This document shows, in pieces, positions 57,647 through 64,000 of a stretch of 64,000 bases of DNA (within the stretch, counting starts at the first letter, position 1; each line of letters starts with the position of its first letter). A model generated the notes under the pieces. That model saw nothing but the letters and a program-made list of their open reading frames with translations. It did no database searches and was not told the DNA's origin. The DNA is from Manihot esculenta (taxonomy: Eukaryota; Streptophyta; Magnoliopsida; Malpighiales; Euphorbiaceae). The stretch spans positions 25,529,691 to 25,593,690 of the forward strand of contig NC_035161.2 in the NCBI RefSeq assembly GCF_001659605.2, in the 5' to 3' direction. The position numbers and the translations under genes are program-made.

Positions 57647-58976
57647 GCCTTTTGCTTGTCCTCAAGTAAATAAACTTAGTCAAACAAGCTCTCTTTGCTA
57701 CTTGATCCTTTATTTCCACTTAAGCTCTTACTCTAGACCCCTACTTTGAAGCATTGCAGTGAAGAATATATGCACCAAGGTTACTCTCCTTCTTTCCTTG
57801 TCTCCCTTTACCTACCATGGTTAGTATTTGTTTTCCTTAGGAGGGAGATTATACATGCACATATTCTTGTTTAGTTTAAGACTTTTCCTAGCTTTCGGAG
57901 TGACTTGCCCTTGACTTGAAGCATATTATTCAGCCTTTTGCACTTTATTCTTGCTTGAAAAAGTCACCAATCTTTTGACGTGCTCAGTTGGTCACCTATC
58001 CAAGTGGCTACTAGCTCTGTTCATAGTCTTTTGACCATTGGAACAGTTTTCAATTTGTGCATTTGAAGTCTCTGCCTTTGCTGAATTTCTTTCTCAATGG
58101 ATTGGGCAAATCAACACCAATTGCTAAAACAAGTCATATTTCATTATTCACACATCTTTCAATTTATTATTCTCTCTAATGAGTAATGTCATATATTTTT
58201 CACCATGGCAAGCTCAAAGATTCAATTCAAAAGGAAAATCCCAAAAATGAATACAACTTACTGCAATTGATTCAACTTAGGTTTAAAGAGTCATCACATC
58301 AATGGGGTCATGGAAAGAAAGCTCATTCAACATAGCCTATGTGTTTGAGTAAAGTATACCAAAATAGAAAAAAAAGAAAAACTGTGGCTACATGTGTGTG
58401 CATTAAAGGCAAAAATAACAAAAATGAAAAATGCGTACAAACTAAAAAAAAAAATTAAAGCTAAAATAGACTTAAAAATAAAAATTCAGAGATATATGCA
58501 CCCCCACACCTAATTCATGCATTGTCCTCAATGTATTGGAAATACTAAAGTTCAAAGGAAACTGAGTACTCCCCTGGTGTGGTTTGTGTAGTGCGATCCA
58601 CTAAGCAAGCTGAGAGGGATGGTGCAGTGGAACTCCTTCCACTACTTGCATTGTGAACCCTTCATAGTATGGTTTCAAGTGTGGTTCATCCCAAACACAG
58701 TGTTTTGCACTCTTCTTTATTTTGTCTGCATACCATGGTTCATCAGTTGGGGCATGGAAGATATGTTCATTAGTTGGATGTCTGGCTGAATTGGATTCCG
58801 CCTTCTCCTCTTGTTTGGGCGATTTGAGTTCCGCTTTCTGAAGTGGGACGGGCAGTCCTCTATCTATATGCGTTTGGTCACAGTCCATCTGCTGAATGCA
58901 GCAGACTGTTGCTTTCAATTTTGGCTATTTTTGGCCTCCTTCATCTTTTTGGCTAGCTTCCCTGCAAAAGTCGACT
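57647..58976 (-). other. 3' internal region of family-2 element, mostly non-coding
   Basis: No conserved domain was found. A 'gaggacaatgcatgaattaggtgtggggg'-type block (complement of about 58500-58535) is typical of the region between pol and 3' LTR in some gypsy groups. A 105-codon minus-strand frame (58918-58601) with PWYADKIKK and WDEPHLKPYY was not recognised with confidence; it could be a short fragment of a polyprotein. The region ends abruptly at about 58977, where Tat copy D starts. Confidence 0.5.
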
Positions 58977-60600
58977 AATGATATCATGTATGTTTCCAGA
59001 AAAGCCATGAAAGCCCAAGTACTGGCTGACTTTATCGCAGAGATGACTCCACCGTTAGAACCTTCAGAGTCTTCTGAAGCGACCATAAAATAATGAAAGG
59101 TTTAGACAGATGGAGCTTGTGGGGCTGGGGACTCAGGAATCTGGAATCTTTTTCAGTCTCAAACTGGTATAAAGTTTCGATATGCGGCAAAACTTACATT
59201 CAAAGCCACAAAAAATGTAGCCGAATACGATGCAGTAATAATGTCCCTAAAAATCATTAAGGAGTTAGGTATTTAAAAATCGATTGTTTTTAGTGACTCA
59301 CAATTAATTGTTAATCAATGTCAGGGATAATTCAAAGTCCGAGAATCGAACTTCAGTAAATATAAGGAAAAGGTCCGCTCTATAATAGAGGAGACAAAAG
59401 TGGATAAGGCAGATGTGAATTTCGCCAGATAGCTAGAGGCAACAATGAAGAGGCAGAACTTCTAGCCAAGATGGTAGTGGCAGGTGAAAAAAACTTGACT
59501 CAACCATTCTAGTTCGACGAGTTACACACTTCGGCGATGGATAAGGAAGAGTCTTTCCTTATAAAAGAGGAGGAAGATCAGGAAATCTCAAAAGATATCC
59601 ATGAGGGTGATTGTGGGAGCCATGAAGGAGCACAGACAATTGCCTGAAAAGCATTCAGAAAATGATATTATTAGCCAATGATAATGCAAGATGCAAAGTA
59701 ACTTGTCTAGAAGTGTCAAAGATGCAAGGTACATGCAAACATTCTAAGGACCCCGAGAGAAATGGAAGTGGCCATTGGAAGTCCCTGCCCTTTCTTTCAG
59801 TGGGGGGATAGACATCCTTGGCCCATTCTCCAAGGCGTTCGAGTCAAGAAAGTTTATTATCGTAGATCACTTCAGCAAATGGGCGGAAGCTGAGGCAGTA
59901 CAATCCATCACTACCTAACAAGTAATCTCTTTTGTTAGCAAAATATATTCACCCAATTCGAAATATCCAAAATAGTGATCACTAATAATAGAACTCATTT
60001 TGCAAGCACCAGATTTAGAGACTTTTGCAAGAAATGAGAAATTGATTTGAGGTTCAGCTCAGCCTATCACCCTCAGTCCAATGATATGACAGAGGTCACA
60101 AATAGGACCATATTACAAAGGCTGAAGAAAAGACTCGATCAAGAGAAAGGCAATTAGCTCGAGGAGTTACCTCACATACTATGGGCATACAGGACTACTC
60201 CCAGAATAACTATTGGGGAAACGCCCTTTTTCTTTGTATATGGGGCCGAAGCAGTCATCCCTATGAAAATACAAGTGAGCAGCTTCAGGACACAACACCC
60301 TGAAATTTCAGGACATCTCAAAGAGATGCAATTCAATTTAGACCAAGTCGAATTCTTACGAAAAAAGGCTACAATCAGAATGGCGGTTTACATAAATAAA
60401 ATATTCAAAATATTCAACAGCAAGGTAAAGCTGCAAGCCTTCAATATGGGAGATTTGGTCCTCAAAAGAGCAGACATGATAAGTGGCAATGTTGGACCTG
60501 ATAAGCTGGGTGAGAACTGGAAAAGACTATTTAAGGTCTTAAAGGTTATTTGTCTAAGATCCTATAAGCTGACAAACTAGATGGACAAGTTATTCCCCAT
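58977..60600 (+). pseudogene. Tat copy D: RNase H and integrase
   Basis: It starts abruptly with DIMYVSRKAMKAQVLADFIAEM, the linker after RT. It has an RNase H part near 59100-59330 and integrase with DHFSKWAEAEAVQSIT near 59865-59920. The catalytic-region remnant has EVTNRTILQRLKKRL near 60090. C-terminal DLVLKRADMISGNVGPDKLG lies at 60455-60520. Numerous stops and shifts. It is collinear with copy A without the 801-bp insert. RT, protease and gag are absent to the left. Confidence 0.8.
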
Positions 60601-60609
60601 GTATGAAAT

Positions 60610-61100
60610 CTCTCGAGGATGGTAGTCGGAAGACACAAAAGAGAAAGGAGGGTTCTTATACAGTGGCATGGCCTGCAAAGCCTTTAATATAGATAAGGCT
60701 GCTATTATGATCAAGAGAAGGCAAAATCATGCAAACAGTCAAAATGTGCCACGTGATCAAGAAAACAAACCGTCAAGTTCGAATATGAAGAATCAAAGAC
60801 TAGCCGAGAGCCTCTGATGCTACATAACAATCGCCCAAAACAAAATCATGAGTTGTTACTATAAAACAGGGTCACGTGATAAGAATCTGATAAATCAATA
60901 TATAGTTTCACCCAAAAAAAGGAAGACTCGGACACCTTAAAGACCTATTCTTTCCACAATAGGGTGAGTCTTGACATGAAATTATCGTTATCATGTATGA
61001 CCCGGCGTATCTCTATTATGCCTGTAATCGCGAGATTACTAATTTATTAGCTGGCATTGTTCCATATCAAGCAGTCGGCCACATAACCGTCGAATTATAA
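60610..61100 (-). promoter_or_regulatory. Inverted, diverged copy of the Tat segment at 27595-28195
   Basis: Read on the minus strand it shares GTGACCC, TTCTTCATATTCGAA, CACGTG and TATAAGA landmarks in the same order as 27595-28195. It directly follows the pol end of copy D, so the antisense ORF itself is missing here. Identity is modest, which points to great age. Confidence 0.5.
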
Positions 61101-61107
61101 GAAAATA

Positions 61108-61186
61108 TCATATTTATCTCCACTTTCTTATAGTTAGACAGATTCTGATATTTATCTCCACTTTCTTATAGTTAGACAGATTCAGA
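61108..61186 (+). repeat. Tandem duplication of ~37 bp
   Basis: ATTTATCTCCACTTTCTTAT followed by AGTTAGACAGATTC occurs twice back to back at the end of the Tat-derived segment. Its origin is unknown; it could be slippage or a repair duplication. Confidence 0.7.
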
Positions 61187-61189
61187 AAT

Positions 61190-64000
61190 TTTATTTAGAG
61201 AGACCCAATTTTAATGAATGGACAATAAAAATCAAACACATAAAATATAAAATAAAATAAATATATATTTAAAAAATTTATAAAAAATTAATAACATATT
61301 ATAATTAAATTATAATTTATTTATTTTTTATTGATTAAAATATATTAATAATAACTCCATTTTTAATATTTATAAATATATATTTCAATATAAATCAACG
61401 ATCAATGAATTAATTGCTCGTCTCTTATTTTATTATAAAATCGACTTTTAATGATATTTATTGTAAAAAAACTCTTATCACATACAAACCATAAAAAAAT
61501 AATACTATTAAATTAATATAATAATTTAATATAATATTTATTATAAAATTTATTTATTTTTAAATTAAAGTATCTAATCCATTAACTATAAAAATAATAT
61601 TTTCATTTTATTTTTCCTAAATTTAAATAATTCAACCTATTATCTATAAAAATAGTAATTAATTTATATTTAAATATTTTTGAATTTAAATTACCTAGCT
61701 TATTATCCATTAAATTTATATTTTTTAAAATTAAATTATTTTTTAAATTTAAATAGTCCATAAAACTCATTAATTAATAAAATATTACTCATAAAATACT
61801 TTTATTTATTAAATTAATTTATTTTTTTTAAATTTAAATAGTTTAATAAATAATTTTAATTATATAAATAGATTAGAAACTAATTAAGTAAAATAATTAC
61901 TTTTTAATAATAAAAACAGCATATAAAATTAAATTATGCAAATGAATAAATATTTTCTTAAAAATATTTACGTGAATTGAAATTTTAAAAATGAAAAGTA
62001 AATTTTTAGATTGAAAAAAATAGAGAATTAGAGGGATAAAATAAAATAAAAAATTAAAATTAAATGAATTAAATAGTATCGAAGGTGAATAAAGATTTAT
62101 TTGATAAAAAAATAAAAAATTTAATTTTATAAAGTAATAAATATTTTAATTAAGTAAATTTGGAATAAAAACTAATAAATAAATTTTTTAAATATATAAG
62201 AATCTAATGATAATTTTTTTAATTATATATAAAACTACCTAAATACCTCTATATAATTTGAAAATTTTTAGAAACCATCGTAGTTTTTATAATATAAAAA
62301 GAGAAAAATCAGATAGACAAATGTATATTATTCTCTAAGATTAAATCTCTAAGCAATTCATTATATTTTCCATGGAGATATTGACCTAAATTTCAGTAAC
62401 TGCGTAGGCATTCACTACCATCTTACATAATTTTTCTATAAGTTTTAATCAATTACAACACAGTTTTATTTTAGATATATCATCAATTTAATCTCAGAAA
62501 TATCAATAATATCTAAAAACTGAAAACTAAAAAGCAAACATGTGGAGATAAATTAACAAAGTATAATATATTGATTAATTTTAAAAAACATCATTAGTTA
62601 TCTAATGTTTTATGAACCAATATCAATATAAGGAATATTAAAAAATAAATTTATTAATTTATCAATATTAACTATTTTTTAATAATCCATATGAAAATTT
62701 TTATCGGACAGAATATTTCAAATGTTTACTTCAACAAATTGAATTGAAAATTGCATTGCTTTAGAGATGAGAAAAATATTTTCTCAAAAAAAATATTTAA
62801 AATAATTTAAAATTAATTATAAAAACATCAAAATAACAGAACAGTTTTCTCTTAAAGCGTCTTTATAACATCATCTAAAATAGTATTTTTTCTAAAAAAC
62901 ATTTTTCTACCTTTCAAACTTAATACCAAACATATCTTTAAAATCGATGTGTTTTATAGCAATTTTTAATTAGGAATTCACATCTCAATTCTCAATAATA
63001 TAGAAAAAAAAAAGAAAAAAAGATAAGGAATAGAAAGGATCCAATTTGCAATTGCATGATGGGGTTCCAATTTGAAAATTGAACTCATATTGTATGGCTC
63101 TTTTTGAGACTGGCAGAAAACTTAATACAAAGGTCTTGTCAATTAAGAAAAGGAGCCAATCCTGAAGAACAAAGCAGGCCGTACGGTGGTTAGTGCTAGA
63201 TTTTGACACAGAGAATGAAATCCCCAATCATTTTCATGGGAAAAAAAAAAGTATGCAGAGAACATTAGAACACAACTAACTCAAATACAATCAATTACTA
63301 TCATTTATAAGCAAAAAAAACCCCACATTTGCTCTTTCTACTTGCATCTCTAGTAATGTCTATGTAAAGAAATTAACACTTCCCAGCTGCAAATGCATCC
63401 TTTGATTTCTTAAACTCAGTGTAGCACATTAACAATGGCTTTTTCGTTATTGATATTTAACACCTAATCTTTATAAATGCATAGTTATTTAAATTCAGTT
63501 GCAGACATAAGTTAAAAGCTTGTAGAATTTTAAGAATTAAATTCGCACTTTATGAAAACTAAGGGTTTAATGATTATATTTTGTGAAATTTAGATGTTAA
63601 TAGTAACACAATTACAAAGATCACAACGTAAAAATCAGAGTGCCAATTAATATATTTGACCAATTAAATTCAATACGGGACAGGATTGTTGCTTGTTGAC
63701 ACGAGATTTCAATTACATTAATGCAACTCCTACGGTGGACCAGATTTATCATCTAATGACATATATAGACATCCACAAAAAGATGTTATCAAAATGAGCA
63801 AAGAAAATGATTCATCACAACAGAGAACATGCCAATGGCATAGCAGAAGATATTCTCACATTAAATCCTAACATAAGTTATCCATAAAATGTCAGGTATC
63901 TAAAGGTACAAATACAGAACATACTTGCACAAGGAACCCAGATAAAGTTTGATGAGCAAGAGGGTGGAGATGATACTTTCTGGGTTTATTTACGATAGCC
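61190..64000. other. AT-rich intergenic sequence, no gene recognised
   Basis: 61230-62950 is strongly AT-rich with short poly(A/T) stretches. 62985-64000 is more balanced and has no long frame with a recognisable family. No LTR, TIR or tandem array was found. It may be true host intergenic DNA beyond the transposon nest. Confidence 0.4.

Noticed and set aside
58601..58918. 105-codon minus-strand frame as a host gene
   Set aside because: It lies in the 3' interior of the family-2 element, has no domain I can name and no promoter; kept only as part of that region.
62985..63227. 80-codon minus-strand frame near the right end
   Set aside because: Short, with a low-complexity hydrophobic/aromatic C-terminus from a poly(A/G) tract; no supporting signal.

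Overview
This window is transposable-element-rich nuclear DNA from a plant, almost certainly a eudicot. It holds Ty3/gypsy LTR retrotransposons of two lineages, a CACTA transposon with spliced introns, a hAT-type element and long AT-rich spacers. There is no bacterial gene organisation. The species cannot be read from the sequence; a Euphorbiaceae genome such as cassava is only an impression. No ordinary host gene was recognised. Every convincing coding stretch belongs to a mobile element, and nearly all are broken.

The oldest layer is three decayed pieces of Tat-like gypsy elements. Copy A lies on the plus strand (3611-24893, interrupted). Copy C has gag-pol on the minus strand and an extra ORF on the opposite strand (about 27.6-53.9 kb, interrupted). 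Copy D is plus-strand RNase H/integrase (58977-60600). Younger elements sit inside these, most with exact target-site duplications (TSDs):
(1) A Tekay/Del-type chromovirus, 'T2' (3848-12981, minus, TSD GAAGG), splits the gag of copy A. T2 itself carries a 1038-bp double fold-back element (9257-10294, TSD CTGAG).
(2) A CACTA element (14637-21506, TSD GCC) splits the reverse transcriptase of copy A. It carries a multi-exon TnpA/Transposase_24-like gene.
(3) An 801-bp LTR-like insert (22584-23384) with a captured protease fragment splits copy A again.
(4) In copy C, a hAT-like element (28888-31685, 8-bp TSD) carries a solo Tekay LTR (29265-31530, TSD CCTAT).
(5) Also in copy C, Tekay element 'T3' (32236-50338) carries near-pristine Tekay element 'T4' (35204-43864, TSD ACTCT) inside its integrase.
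(6) A second-family LTR (53926-57630) carries another solo Tekay LTR (53976-56304, TSD ATCAA).

The left edge (1-2568) is the 3' end of a plus-strand Tekay polyprotein, a polypurine tract, a complete LTR and then a primer-binding site. That order implies LTR-LTR recombination. A truncated LTR of the second family follows (2569-3610). The right edge (61.1-64.0 kb) is AT-rich and no gene was seen in it.

Points of most interest: the double fold-back element; T4, whose LTRs differ at about 3 of 2273 sites although its pol is ruined and only gag stays open; the antisense ORF of the Tat element with its own TATA box; the CACTA element that has a TnpA-like gene but no visible TnpD; and the palindromic GC-rich clusters shared by all Tekay LTRs. 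Divergence figures are counts by eye and approximate.
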